DNA of 29,627 nt from Spirochaetaceae bacterium (GTDB taxonomy: Bacteria > Spirochaetota > Spirochaetia > SZUA-6 > Bin103). The stretch covers positions 1-29,627 of the forward strand of contig JAPPNY010000224.1 of assembly GCA_028818385.1 (NCBI GenBank), written 5' to 3'. Each line of letters starts with the position of its first letter. Position 1 is the stretch's first letter. Of this stretch, positions 22,996 through 29,627 are shown piece by piece. Made by a program: the position numbers and the translations under genes. The notes under the pieces were generated by a model that was not told where the DNA came from, ran no database searches, and worked only from the letters and a program-made list of their open reading frames with translations.

Positions 22996-24008
22996 GCACC
23001 CACACCACCGCGTCGTTGCCGTTCGATGCGGCCACCGTCGAGTTCGATCCGTTGCTGCGCAGACTCAATCTGGCCAGCACTCGCCGCCATTGGCGCGAGC
23101 TGCTGCAGCGTGCCGAGACCCACGGCTGGTCATGCCGCGAGTTTCTGGGAGTGCTGGTCACCGAGGAGATCGCTCACCGACAACACACGCGAGTGCAGCG
23201 TGCGGTCAGACAGGCACGGTTCCCGTTCCTGAAGACGATCGAGGAGTTCGACTTCTCTTTGCAGTCCACCTTGCGGCTGCCGCTGCTGGGCAGCTACCTG
23301 GCTCCGGAGCTGGTCACCGGCGGACTCAGTCTGATCCTGAAGGGCAAGAGCGGCCGCGGCAAAACCCATCTGGCCATCGCCATCGCCTACCGCGCCATCC
23401 AGCAGGGGTTCACTGCGCGCTTCGTCACCGCCGCGGCGCTCATCGAGGAGTTGTCCGCAGCGTCGCGGCAGGGGAAGCTGCAGGCGGTCCTCACCGGCTA
23501 CCTGAACCCGCACGTTCTGGTCGTCGATGAGGTGGGCTATCTGTCTTACGGTCCGGACGCGGCCAACGTGCTGTTCCATGTCGTCAACGAGCGACACCTG
23601 CGTGGGCGCTCGATGCTGTTCACGACCAACAAGTCGCCGCTGACCGCCTGGGGCGCCGTGCTGCATGACGCCGATCTGGCCGAGGCGATCGTCGACCGCA
23701 TTCTCGAGCGCGGTAGACTGATGCTCCTCGATGGTCCGTCTTACCGCACCCAACACCTCGATCTCGACGTTGACGGCGCCGAACTCGCCCACGATGAACC
23801 GGCCAGAATTTCCGGAAAACACCGGCCAGAGTTTCCGGAACCCACAGTGACATCAGGTGGATGCACGGGCTTCAAGCGGTCGAGTCCCGCAGCACTCACC
23901 CCCAAACTACAGTTTGATGGGGTACTAGTCCCTGAGCGAGCCTGGCCTTCTCCTTCGGGCGAGGGCCGATCACCCGTCTCCCGGCAGGAGGACGGAGCGC
24001 GGCGTTGA
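22992..24008 (+). CDS. istB: IS21 ATPase IstB, reading through the right IS end
   Basis: IstB is the AAA+ helper ATPase that directs IS21 transposition. It has Walker A GKSGRGKTH, Walker B HVLVVDEVGYL, and the downstream sensor-type region FTTNKSPLTAW. The ATG at 22992 has a GGGAGGAG site. Typical IstB proteins are about 250-260 residues, but here the frame continues to 338 residues. It translates the terminal repeats (from about ARISGKHRPEFPEP) and about 27 codons of flanking chromosomal DNA before a TGA at 24006-24008. The core looks intact. The extended tail may be harmless or may alter activity. Confidence 0.93.
   Translation: MSTHTTASLPFDAATVEFDPLLRRLNLASTRRHWRELLQRAETHGWSCREFLGVLVTEEIAHRQHTRVQRAVRQARFPFLKTIEEFDFSLQSTLRLPLLGSYLAPELVTGGLSLILKGKSGRGKTHLAIAIAYRAIQQGFTARFVTAAALIEELSAASRQGKLQAVLTGYLNPHVLVVDEVGYLSYGPDAANVLFHVVNERHLRGRSMLFTTNKSPLTAWGAVLHDADLAEAIVDRILERGRLMLLDGPSYRTQHLDLDVDGAELAHDEPARISGKHRPEFPEPTVTSGGCTGFKRSSPAALTPKLQFDGVLVPERAWPSPSGEGRSPVSRQEDGARR
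23910..23926 (-). repeat. IS21 right terminal inverted repeat
   Basis: This is the inverted copy of AGTACCCCATCAAACTG. Just inside it, AAACT/AGTTT can form a small hairpin. The stretch between this repeat and the inner repeats is about 50 bp longer than at the left end. Confidence 0.8.
23944..23967 (+). terminator. UUCG-loop hairpin downstream of the IS element
   Basis: GGCCTTCTCC and GGCGAGGGCC pair with one mismatch and one G-T pair around a TTCG tetraloop. There is no T-run. It is probably the original 3' terminator of the rplS-yraN operon, now separated from it by the IS. Confidence 0.45.
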
Positions 24009-24034
24009 CAACCATGCCACGTTAGCAATAGCTT
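24005..24034 (+). promoter_or_regulatory. Candidate promoter for rpmF-acpP-rnc
   Basis: TTGACA (24005-24010) and TAGCTT (24029-24034) are spaced by 18 bases, the same spacing as in the ffh and smc candidates. The -35 is perfect and the -10 weak. It lies outside the IS and would keep rpmF expressed despite the insertion. Confidence 0.5.
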
Positions 24035-24051
24035 CCCGGCACAGGACTGAG

Positions 24052-24240
24052 ATGGCTGTACCCGCACGCAAGACCTCCAAGGCCCGCAGCCGGCGCCGAC
24101 GCGCCGTCAACATGCGGATCAAGGCACCGTCTATCGTCGAGTGCGGCACATGCGGCAATCGGGTCCTGCTGCACCGGGTGTGCTCCAAGTGCGGGCACTA
24201 TCGCGGAAAGCCGGTGCTGGAAACGGCGGAAATCGCCTGA
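24052..24240 (+). CDS. rpmF: 50S ribosomal protein L32
   Basis: L32 is a small zinc-binding large-subunit protein. The 62-residue sequence starts AVPARKTSKARSRRRRA and has two CxxC pairs (CGTCGN and CSKCGHYRG), the zinc-binding form of L32. An AGGA site precedes the ATG. The gene is followed after 30 bases by acpP, a common pairing. Confidence 0.97.
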   Translation: MAVPARKTSKARSRRRRAVNMRIKAPSIVECGTCGNRVLLHRVCSKCGHYRGKPVLETAEIA

Positions 24241-24270
24241 CCCCAACCCTTCCCTGGAGGCGATGCGAAC

Positions 24271-24510
24271 ATGGACGCTGAACTCTTCGACAAGATGAAA
24301 AAGCTGATCGCGGACCGGCTGGAGATCGAGGAGGACAAGATCACGCTCGAGTCCTCGTTTCGGCAGGATCTCGGTGCCGACAGTCTGGACACGTACGAGC
24401 TCGTCTACGCGATAGAGGAAGAGCTCGGCATCACCATCCCCGACGAGAAGGCGAACGAGTTCGAGACCGTGAAGGACGCGCTGGCTTACATCGAGTCGCA
24501 GATCAAGTAG
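24271..24510 (+). CDS. acpP: Acyl carrier protein
   Basis: This 79-residue protein is an acidic four-helix carrier for fatty acid synthesis. The serine that takes the 4'-phosphopantetheine arm is in GADSLDTYELVYAIEEELG, the standard DSL motif. GGAGG at 24256-24260 is the ribosome binding site. It stands between rpmF and rnc as in many bacteria. Confidence 0.97.
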   Translation: MDAELFDKMKKLIADRLEIEEDKITLESSFRQDLGADSLDTYELVYAIEEELGITIPDEKANEFETVKDALAYIESQIK

Positions 24511-24667
24511 CTTCTCGCGGCGGCGGAGTGCCCCTCGGTGGATAGCGGTGGGCGCCCCGCTCACCGTCACACCCCTCCGCCGGGTTGATGGCAGCGTCGG
24601 GCTGATGGCCCGCAAGCTCGTGCCGGCACTCGGAGGCGGCTTCAAGGTCCTGCGTGGTGAGTGGCGC

Positions 24668-25486
24668 ATGGCGCGCCGTGGTCCCCGCCCCCGTGGTCCT
24701 CGGCCGGGGAGCGCTGGAACGGACGCCGATCTCAGATCGGTGTCTCCCGCCCGGCGGTTCGAGTTGCGATCCCTGCAGCGTGGCATCGACGTCCGTTTTC
24801 GCGACGAGCGCCTGTTGAATCTTGCGCTCTGCCACCGTTCGCATGCCGCCGAAGCGCGCGTGGCCAGCAACGAGAGGCTGGAGTTCCTGGGGGATGCCGT
24901 ACTCGGCCTGGTGGTCAGCCAGTGGCTGTACCGCCGGCTGGAGGGGAAGCCCGAAGGGGACCTGGCACGCGTGAAGTCGGTCGTGGTGAGCGAGGAGAGC
25001 TTGGCGCAGATCGCCAGGCAGCTCTCCCTGGACCGCTACCTGCTTCTGGGCCGTGGAGAGGAGCGGTCAGGCGGACGCGGCAAGAGCGCCCTGCTGGCGG
25101 ACGCACTGGAAGCGCTGATCGGTGCATGCTTCCTGGACTCCGGGCTGCACGCCGCCGAGCGGTTTGTCGAGCGTGTCTTCGCCGAAGAGATCGAGAACGT
25201 GATCGCCGGCCGCCACCGCCAGGACTACAAGACGCTGCTCCAGGAGCTCTCCCAGAAGCGCTTTCGCGCCTTTCCCAAATACCGGGTCACCGAGCGGCGG
25301 GGGCCGGACCACGACCAGGTGTTCTCGATGGACGTGGTCGTCGCCGGGCGGCCGTATGGCCCGGCGGAGGGCAAGAGCAAGAAGCAGGCCGAACAGCGAG
25401 TCGCCCGCATCGCCTACGCGCAGCTCGTCGCGGCGGAGGCTTCTTCCGATGAGTCCGGCGCTGGGGGATCTGCCGCCTCGTCCTGA
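24668..25486 (+). CDS. rnc: Ribonuclease III
   Basis: RNase III cleaves double-stranded RNA in rRNA and mRNA processing. The catalytic domain has the signature NERLEFLGDAVLGLV (from residue 68) and the second acidic motif LLADALEALIGACFLD. The double-stranded RNA-binding domain follows (DYKTLLQELSQKRFRAFPKY to KSKKQAEQRVA). The ATG at 24668 leaves a basic Pro/Arg-rich leader before the domain. In-frame starts at 24605 and 24548 are possible. The C-terminal Ser/Ala/Gly tail overlaps the convergent cca gene by 73 bases. Confidence 0.94.
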   Translation: MARRGPRPRGPRPGSAGTDADLRSVSPARRFELRSLQRGIDVRFRDERLLNLALCHRSHAAEARVASNERLEFLGDAVLGLVVSQWLYRRLEGKPEGDLARVKSVVVSEESLAQIARQLSLDRYLLLGRGEERSGGRGKSALLADALEALIGACFLDSGLHAAERFVERVFAEEIENVIAGRHRQDYKTLLQELSQKRFRAFPKYRVTERRGPDHDQVFSMDVVVAGRPYGPAEGKSKKQAEQRVARIAYAQLVAAEASSDESGAGGSAASS

Positions 25487-26745
25487 AGCGCCCGGGCGAC
25501 GTCCAGCAGCCGGGCGCGGTCGTTCACGGCCGGGTCGGCAAGGACCGCTCGCAGCAGGGCGCGCAGCAGCCGTCCGATGTTCGGGCCGGGGCGAAGGCCC
25601 AGCTCACGCTGCAGCACGGCGCCGTCGACGGCGAGCTCGCCGATCGTCAGCGCCTGCGCCGCGGCCGCCTGGCGGTGCACCCGCCGGGCCAGCGGAGCGT
25701 CGATCTTCGCGATCGCCCGGCGGACGGCGATCGCGTCCGCGGCAGCAGCGCGGCCGACGGCGGCCAGCAGGCGGCGGATGGCGGCGTCGGAGCTGTCCGC
25801 GGTGAGCGGGATCGAAAGACTGCCGATCGCGGTGACCACCCGCCGGGTCACCGCGTGGGGAAAGCGCAGGCGGGTCAGAGCCGCCTGCGCGCGGGCAGTG
25901 GCGGCCGGTACGGCGGCGGCATCCTCGGGCGCCAGCAGCATCGCCAGCCGCTGCGGCACGTCGGTCGGCGCCGCATCGATGCGGGCGTAGCGGGCTCCCC
26001 GGCCGGCGGGGCTGGCCGCCGTGGCACTTGGCGCCGGAAGACACAGCTCCATGAGTCCGGACCGTTCGAGCAGGCCCAGGCCCACCGACGGGGTCGGCGC
26101 AAGCAGCAGGCGGCGCAGCTCCTCGCAGACCCGCTCGACCGCAACCCTGCGAGCGGTCGGCAGCGCGTCGCGCATCGCCCGCACCGTCTGCCCGTCGACG
26201 GTCAGGTTCAACTCCGCGGCCAGCCGGCACCCGCGGAACGGACGCAGTCCGTCCTCCGCAAAGCGTTCGCGGGCGCTGCCGACGGTACGGAGGCGCCGCG
26301 CTGCCAGGTCGTCGCGCCCGCCATGCGGATCGCGCAGGACGCCGGTAGCGAGGTCGACGGCGATCGCGTTGATGGTGAAGTCGCGCCGCGCCAGATCTTC
26401 CTCGATCGTTCCAGCGAAGCGGACCGCATCGGGCCGCCGCCCGTCGGAATAGCCGGATTCCGTGCGGAACGTCGTGACCTCGAACCGGCGGCGGCCGAGC
26501 AGGACCGTCACCGTGCCGTGGCGGATGCCCGTGGGTATGGTCCGGGGATAGAGGCCCTGCACGCGGCCGGGCGTCGCGTCGGTGGCGATGTCCCAGTCAT
26601 CGGTCGGCCGGTCCTGCAGCAGGTTTCGGACCGCGCCGCCGACCAGGTAGGCGGCGTGCCCGGCGTCGATCAGGACGCGGGCGAAGCGCTCCACCGCAGC
26701 GGGCAACGAAATCCCGGGCGCCTCCCATCGGTCTTCCGAACTCAT
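25414..26745 (-). CDS. cca: tRNA nucleotidyltransferase (CCA-adding enzyme / poly(A) polymerase family)
   Basis: This 443-residue class II nucleotidyltransferase is likely to add or repair tRNA 3' CCA ends, which fits the absence of encoded CCA on the two tRNAs in this window. Motifs seen are GGAVRNLL, the metal-binding DDWDIATDATP, RRDFTINAIAVD and ERFAEDGLRPFRGCRLAAEL. A long C-terminal helical region follows without an obvious HD phosphohydrolase motif. Substitution of the usual Ala in the RAxRFAA segment by Gly is a small oddity. A poly(A) polymerase role cannot be excluded. It diverges from the thiamine pyrophosphokinase gene. Confidence 0.9.
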   Translation of the reverse strand: MSSEDRWEAPGISLPAAVERFARVLIDAGHAAYLVGGAVRNLLQDRPTDDWDIATDATPGRVQGLYPRTIPTGIRHGTVTVLLGRRRFEVTTFRTESGYSDGRRPDAVRFAGTIEEDLARRDFTINAIAVDLATGVLRDPHGGRDDLAARRLRTVGSARERFAEDGLRPFRGCRLAAELNLTVDGQTVRAMRDALPTARRVAVERVCEELRRLLLAPTPSVGLGLLERSGLMELCLPAPSATAASPAGRGARYARIDAAPTDVPQRLAMLLAPEDAAAVPAATARAQAALTRLRFPHAVTRRVVTAIGSLSIPLTADSSDAAIRRLLAAVGRAAAADAIAVRRAIAKIDAPLARRVHRQAAAAQALTIGELAVDGAVLQRELGLRPGPNIGRLLRALLRAVLADPAVNDRARLLDVARALQDEAADPPAPDSSEEASAATSCA

Positions 26746-26852
26746 CCCCAGGCCGCGTGCAGGGTACCGGAAAGCGGCGGTGAACGGAGCGACGATGCTC
26801 CGGCCGGGCGTGGCGTCCCGTGGCGCGGTGGCGGTATGCTCGTGACGCCGGC

Positions 26853-27494
26853 ATGTCGCTGACGGGTCTGCTTCTCACCGGCGGGTACGGCCCCGCGCGC
26901 GTCGACCTGGAGCCCTTTCTGACGACGGTGGGGCCGATAGTCGCCGCCGACTCCGGTTACGATCTGGCGCTGTCGCTGGGAGTGGAGCCGGACCTGATCG
27001 TCGGCGACATGGACTCGGTGCGCGCGGAACGGCTCCCCGCCGGTCGCGTGCGCCGCTTCCCGCGGGACAAGGACCATACCGACACCGAGCTCGGGCTGCA
27101 TGCGCTGCAGGAGCTCGGCTGCGACCGGGTGGTGATCGCCGGCGGCGGCGGCGGCCGACTGGATCACCTGTTGTTCATCGCCGGGCTGTTCGAGCGGGAG
27201 ACGCTGCCGATCTGCTGGATCACCTCCCATGAACACGTGGAGGCGATTCGCGGCACGGCCGCCTGGTTCGGCTGGGTGGGCCAGACCGTGTCGTTCCTGC
27301 CGCTGGCGGGGGGCGCGGCGATCGAACGCTCGGCAGGTCTTCGCTGGCCGCTGGACGGGCTGCGGTGGCGTCCGGGGGAGGGCGGAGTCAGCAACGTCAT
27401 CACCGCGTCGCCCATGCGCGTGACGGTGGCGGAGGGGGCGTTGCTGATGATCCGGTCGTTCGCCGTGCACGAGATCGGCCTGCGGCCCGGGTAG
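26853..27494 (+). CDS. Thiamine pyrophosphokinase
   Basis: The predicted 213-residue enzyme transfers pyrophosphate from ATP to thiamine to form the cofactor TPP. Conserved features are VAADSGYDLALSLGVEPDLIVGD followed by MDSV, the acidic KDHTDTELGL motif and GGGGGRLDHLL. The C-terminal half holds the thiamine-binding sheet (LRWPLDGLRW, GVSN at about residue 183). The ATG at 26853 is chosen because little precedes the first strand. No other thiamine genes are nearby. Confidence 0.92.
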   Translation: MSLTGLLLTGGYGPARVDLEPFLTTVGPIVAADSGYDLALSLGVEPDLIVGDMDSVRAERLPAGRVRRFPRDKDHTDTELGLHALQELGCDRVVIAGGGGGRLDHLLFIAGLFERETLPICWITSHEHVEAIRGTAAWFGWVGQTVSFLPLAGGAAIERSAGLRWPLDGLRWRPGEGGVSNVITASPMRVTVAEGALLMIRSFAVHEIGLRPG

Positions 27495-27504
27495 GTCCCC
27501 GGTC

Positions 27505-27519
27505 CCGCGGCGGCCGCGG
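27505..27519. terminator. GC-rich hairpin between convergent genes
   Basis: CCGCGG-CGG-CCGCGG gives a 6-bp stem in the 32-base gap between two convergent genes. There is no T-run, so its role as a bidirectional terminator is only plausible. Confidence 0.35.
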
Positions 27520-27526
27520 CCCCCGG

Positions 27527-28354
27527 CTACGGTCCGGCCGGCTCTGCCATTCCCAGCACCTGCCCGAGCAGGTCGGCCGATGAGCGGCTCAACAGGTCCA
27601 CCAGCTCCGGAAACTCGGCCAGCGTGCTGCCCAGCATGGCCAACAGCTCGGCGTGCTGGGCAGCCTGCTCGCGCATGAATGCCAGATCGGCGACCACCGC
27701 CAGGCGCGCCCGTTGCTGCGTATCGACGCGCTCGTCGAACGCCGTCTTCGCGTGCCGGTACAGGTCCGGGTCCGGAACCGAGTGCGGGACCAGCTCGACG
27801 TCGATGATCTCCAGCTCGGGAAAGCGCGCGGCAAGCCGGCGCCGCACGCCTTCCTCCAGGCTTCCGGGGTTCGTCACCGCCGCGACTGCCTCGCCCGCCA
27901 GCAGCGCTTCGGTCGCAGCGTCGACGGCGGCGGCGGCGGCCTGCTCGTACCAGGCCGGCACGGTGTCGGGGCGCAACTCGGCCGTCGCCGCCAGAGGAGC
28001 CAGGTGCTCCGCGCGAAGCTGCAGCCGGACGGTGACGCCGAGGTCATAGGAGAGCGCCGCCGGGTCGATGCCGATCTCCGCTGCGTACACTTCCGCCGAT
28101 GGCAGGAGCGCAGCCACGCGGCGCTGCACCTCCCGCGGGGTCAGGTCGAACAGGTGCAGGGTCATGTTGGTCGGAATCAACCGCTCCCACCGCCAGGTGA
28201 TGCCGCCCGGTGCGATGGCCTCCTCGTCCCAACCTCCCGACTTCGTGAACGCGACGCCGTAGGTGCCGGGCGGCAGCGACAGCTCCACCCATCCGACGAA
28301 GAACGCGGCGACCGCCAGCGCGAGGATCGTCAGCAGGGTGATGGCGATCTTCAC
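27527..28354 (-). CDS. Single-pass SPFH/band-7-like membrane protein
   Basis: This 275-residue protein has one N-terminal membrane segment (ITLLTILALAVAAFFVGWV). A segment like the start of SPFH/band-7 domains follows (PPGTYGVAFTKSGGWDEEAIAPGGITWRW), then an RLQLRAEHLAPL region and a helical Ala/Glu/Arg-rich C-terminus. The SPFH match is moderate. The GTG at 28354 is preferred because the membrane segment begins at once and a TATACT box lies just before it. Upstream in-frame codons have no membrane-protein character. It may act in membrane organisation or as a protease partner, but no nfeD- or hflK-like neighbour is present. Confidence 0.65.
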   Translation of the reverse strand: MKIAITLLTILALAVAAFFVGWVELSLPPGTYGVAFTKSGGWDEEAIAPGGITWRWERLIPTNMTLHLFDLTPREVQRRVAALLPSAEVYAAEIGIDPAALSYDLGVTVRLQLRAEHLAPLAATAELRPDTVPAWYEQAAAAAVDAATEALLAGEAVAAVTNPGSLEEGVRRRLAARFPELEIIDVELVPHSVPDPDLYRHAKTAFDERVDTQQRARLAVVADLAFMREQAAQHAELLAMLGSTLAEFPELVDLLSRSSADLLGQVLGMAEPAGP

Positions 28355-28361
28355 GCCAGAC

Positions 28362-28367
28362 AGTATA
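28362..28367 (-). promoter_or_regulatory. -10 element for the SPFH-like gene
   Basis: TATACT on the minus strand lies seven bases before the GTG at 28354, so transcription would start at about the start codon. No convincing -35 is seen. Confidence 0.4.
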
Positions 28368-28466
28368 TCGTGGCCCACATAACGTGACGGTTGTACCGCG
28401 CGAGACGGTGATCGGCCGTGCGCCGACCATGTCCGTGCATGCGTGGCCCGAGGTTCTGGAGAGATG

Positions 28467-28829
28467 ATGGTAGCGGTGAGGGGCGCAATCCAGGTGAGCG
28501 CCAACGACGCCGAAGCGATTCGGTCGGCCGGCCTGCGGCTCCTCCGGTCCGTGCTCGACGGTAACGGGGTGGCGCCCGAGGACATCGTCAGCATCATTTT
28601 CTCGCTGACACCCGATCTGACGCGTGCGAATCCGGCGACCGCGACGCGCGAAGGCGGATTCGCGGAGGTGCCGCTGTTCTGTGTGCAGGAGGCCGTCGTG
28701 GAGGGTCAGCCGGGCCGCATCATTCGGCTGCTGATGACCTATCGCGGCGACCGAGACCGCAAGCCTGTGCCGGTGTTCCTGGATGGCGCGCAGGTGCTCC
28801 GCCCGGACCTGTCGCCGGGGCGCCCGTGA
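28467..28829 (+). CDS. aroH: Chorismate mutase, AroH type
   Basis: This 120-residue protein belongs to the monofunctional AroH family, which converts chorismate to prephenate for Phe and Tyr synthesis. The family pattern is evident: Arg5 in AVRGAIQV, the SLTPDLTRANPATATRE stretch, VPLFCVQE (Glu75), IIRLLMTY (Arg87) and VLRPDLS near the end. These match the active-site Arg7, Glu78 and Arg90 of the Bacillus enzyme. The ATG at 28467 has GGAG at 28458-28461; the adjacent ATG at 28464 is equally possible. Confidence 0.92.
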   Translation: MVAVRGAIQVSANDAEAIRSAGLRLLRSVLDGNGVAPEDIVSIIFSLTPDLTRANPATATREGGFAEVPLFCVQEAVVEGQPGRIIRLLMTYRGDRDRKPVPVFLDGAQVLRPDLSPGRP

Positions 28830-28834
28830 CCCAC

Positions 28835-28907
28835 GCCACCTTAGCTCAATCGGTAGAGCACGAGATTTGTAATCTCGAGGTCGTCGGTTCGATCCCGACA
28901 GGTGGCT
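28835..28907 (+). tRNA. tRNA-Thr (anticodon TGT)
   Basis: A complete cloverleaf is visible. The acceptor stem GCCACCT/AGGTGGC is perfect, the D-arm is GCTC/GAGC, the anticodon stem CGAGA/TCTCG has loop TTTGTAA, and the T-arm is GTCGG-TTCGATC-CCGAC. The anticodon TGT reads ACA. The 3' CCA is not encoded. It begins five bases after the aroH stop and may be co-transcribed with it. Confidence 0.96.
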
Positions 28908-28925
28908 GACCGGGCGCCGTGGCTA

Positions 28926-28931
28926 TTGACA
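28926..28931 (+). promoter_or_regulatory. Possible -35 element before tRNA-Tyr
   Basis: A perfect TTGACA stands 45 bases before tRNA-Tyr in the gap between the two tRNAs. No good -10 is found at 16-19 bases, so this is weak. Confidence 0.25.
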
Positions 28932-28970
28932 GCAGAGGCGGGCTGAGTGAGCATGCGGCGCTCCGACAGC

Positions 28971-29052
28971 GGGGAGGTTCCCGAGTGGCCAAAGGGGGCA
29001 GACTGTAAATCTGTTGGCATTGCCTTCGAAGGTTCGAATCCTTCTCTCCCCA
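28971..29052 (+). tRNA. tRNA-Tyr (anticodon GTA)
   Basis: This is a class II tRNA with a long variable arm, as usual for bacterial tRNA-Tyr. The acceptor GGGGAGG pairs with TCTCCCC (one G-T pair), the anticodon stem CAGA/TCTG carries loop CTGTAAA with anticodon GTA, and the T-arm is GAAGG-TTCGAAT-CCTTC. The discriminator base is A and the CCA is not encoded. Confidence 0.96.
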
Positions 29053-29058
29053 TCTTCC

Positions 29059-29547
29059 GTGATCCCATCTGCCGTGACTGAGCCGTTCTACCGGACGTCC
29101 GCCGACGGCGGACTGCGCTTCGACTGCACCCGGTGCCAGCGCTGCTGCCGGCTCGAGCCGGGGTACGTCTTCCTGTCGCCGCGTGACCTGCAGGCTCTGG
29201 CTCGGGCGAAGGCCCTGAGCGTTGCCGAGTTCACCGCCCGCTACTGCCGCACCGTGGACATCGGCGGATTCGAGCGGCTGAGCCTGACCGAGAAGGCCAA
29301 TTTCGACTGCAGCCTCTGGGAGGATGGCGCCTGCACGGTGTACGAATCGCGACCTCTGCAATGCCGGAGCTTCCCGTTCTGGGATGCGAACCTGGCATCC
29401 CCGGATGCGTGGTCGGAGGCCGCCGCATCGTGTCCCGGTATCGGTCAGGGCCCGGTACGGCACGCGGTCGAGATCGACTACTGGCTCTCGCGCCGCCACG
29501 AAGAGCCGCTGATCCGCCCCGAGGTCGCGGCGCCCCCGGCCCCGTGA
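29059..29547 (+). CDS. YkgJ-family cysteine cluster protein
   Basis: This protein of about 162 residues has the YkgJ/UPF0153 cysteine pattern: FDCTRCQRCCRLEPGYVFLS (CxxCxxCC) and later CSLWEDGACTVYESRPLQCR with a FPFW motif. The cysteines are predicted to bind zinc or an iron-sulfur cluster. The function of the family is unknown. Starts at GTG 29059 or GTG 29074 are possible; the in-frame start further upstream would overlap tRNA-Tyr and is rejected. No strong binding site is seen for either. Confidence 0.82.
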   Translation: MIPSAVTEPFYRTSADGGLRFDCTRCQRCCRLEPGYVFLSPRDLQALARAKALSVAEFTARYCRTVDIGGFERLSLTEKANFDCSLWEDGACTVYESRPLQCRSFPFWDANLASPDAWSEAAASCPGIGQGPVRHAVEIDYWLSRRHEEPLIRPEVAAPPAP

Positions 29548-29553
29548 CCAAGG

Positions 29554-29565
29554 CCCCCCCCCCCC
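29554..29565. other. C12 homopolymer near the window end
   Basis: Twelve consecutive C follow the YkgJ-like gene, and the ~60 bases after them hold no recognisable gene. This looks like a low-quality contig end rather than biology. Confidence 0.6.
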
Positions 29566-29627
29566 ATTTGTGAGGGCACCCAAACGGGCCCCAGCGGTTG
29601 AGGACCCCAAACCGGGTAGCCCCGCCC

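Larger units (their letters stand above)
21180..23926 (+). mobile_element. IS21-family insertion sequence
   Basis: The element is about 2.75 kb and carries istA, a small middle reading frame and istB. The ends are the perfect 17-bp inverted repeat AGTACCCCATCAAACTG (21180-21196 and, inverted, 23910-23926). Inside each end lie two copies of a transposase-site-like sequence, TTCCGGAAATTCTG (21218-21231 and 21242-21255; inverted at 23804-23817 and 23827-23840, the last with one change). Such multiple terminal repeats are typical of IS21. No clear flanking target duplication is visible. It sits between the rplS-yraN operon and rpmF. Confidence 0.9.

Noticed and set aside
18435..24552. A 15-base match (TGGATAGCGGTGGGC) near rimM (18435) and before rnc (24538)
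   Set aside because: A single 15-base match is not surprising by chance in 30 kb of GC-rich DNA, and the flanks do not match.
1..29627. CRISPR array, prophage, toxin-antitoxin or secondary-metabolite cluster
   Set aside because: No spaced direct repeats, phage structural genes, toxin-antitoxin pairs or biosynthetic modules were seen anywhere in the window.

Overview
The window is a stretch of a high-GC bacterial chromosome with bacterial tRNA genes, sigma-70-like promoters and Shine-Dalgarno sites. I infer a spirochaete, probably an uncultivated high-GC relative of Spirochaetales. The reasons are the gene order ffh-rpsP-khpA-rimM-trmD-rplS-yraN, the block rpmF-acpP-rnc next to a CCA-adding enzyme, an AroH-type chorismate mutase and an unusual SMC protein. 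This placement rests on memory of gene order, not on a search. The last ~80 bases, with a run of 12 C, look like a poor contig end.

Layout: (1) 81-3282, a three-gene sugar-acid cluster of two near-identical mannonate-dehydratase-like genes around a SelA-like PLP enzyme. (2) 3301-6677, a divergent pair: an FG-GAP propeller protein and a glycoside-hydrolase-like protein that carries an in-frame mobile repeat. (3) 6647-12202, rnhB facing away from smc, then a divergent FtsH-like AAA+ protease. (4) 12249-16245 on the minus strand, a three-gene lipoprotein operon of a PDZ/S41 protein with a dead catalytic dyad followed by two seven-motif beta-propellers. (5) 16338-21197, the SRP/ribosome operon, ending in yraN and two small unknown genes. 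(6) 21180-23926, an IS21-family insertion sequence. (7) 24052-26745, rpmF-acpP-rnc converging on cca. (8) 26853-29547, a thiamine pyrophosphokinase, an SPFH-like membrane protein, aroH, tRNA-Thr, tRNA-Tyr and a YkgJ-type cysteine cluster protein.

How the genes fit together: regions 5 and 7 are one housekeeping neighbourhood for protein targeting, ribosome assembly, tRNA modification and RNA processing, into which the IS21 element has inserted. Region 4 looks like a surface-anchored module whose parts (two propellers, PDZ, S41 core) are those of tricorn protease, split over three genes and without catalytic residues.

The most unusual signal is a ~97-98 bp palindromic element present twice in opposite orientation (6273-6369 and 19973-20070). 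Each copy is bordered by 7-8 bp direct repeats. Each insertion plus its duplication adds exactly 105 bp (35 codons): one copy sits in frame inside a gene, and the other regenerates the rplS stop codon. It behaves like a frame-neutral mobile palindrome, comparable in concept to Rickettsia palindromic elements.
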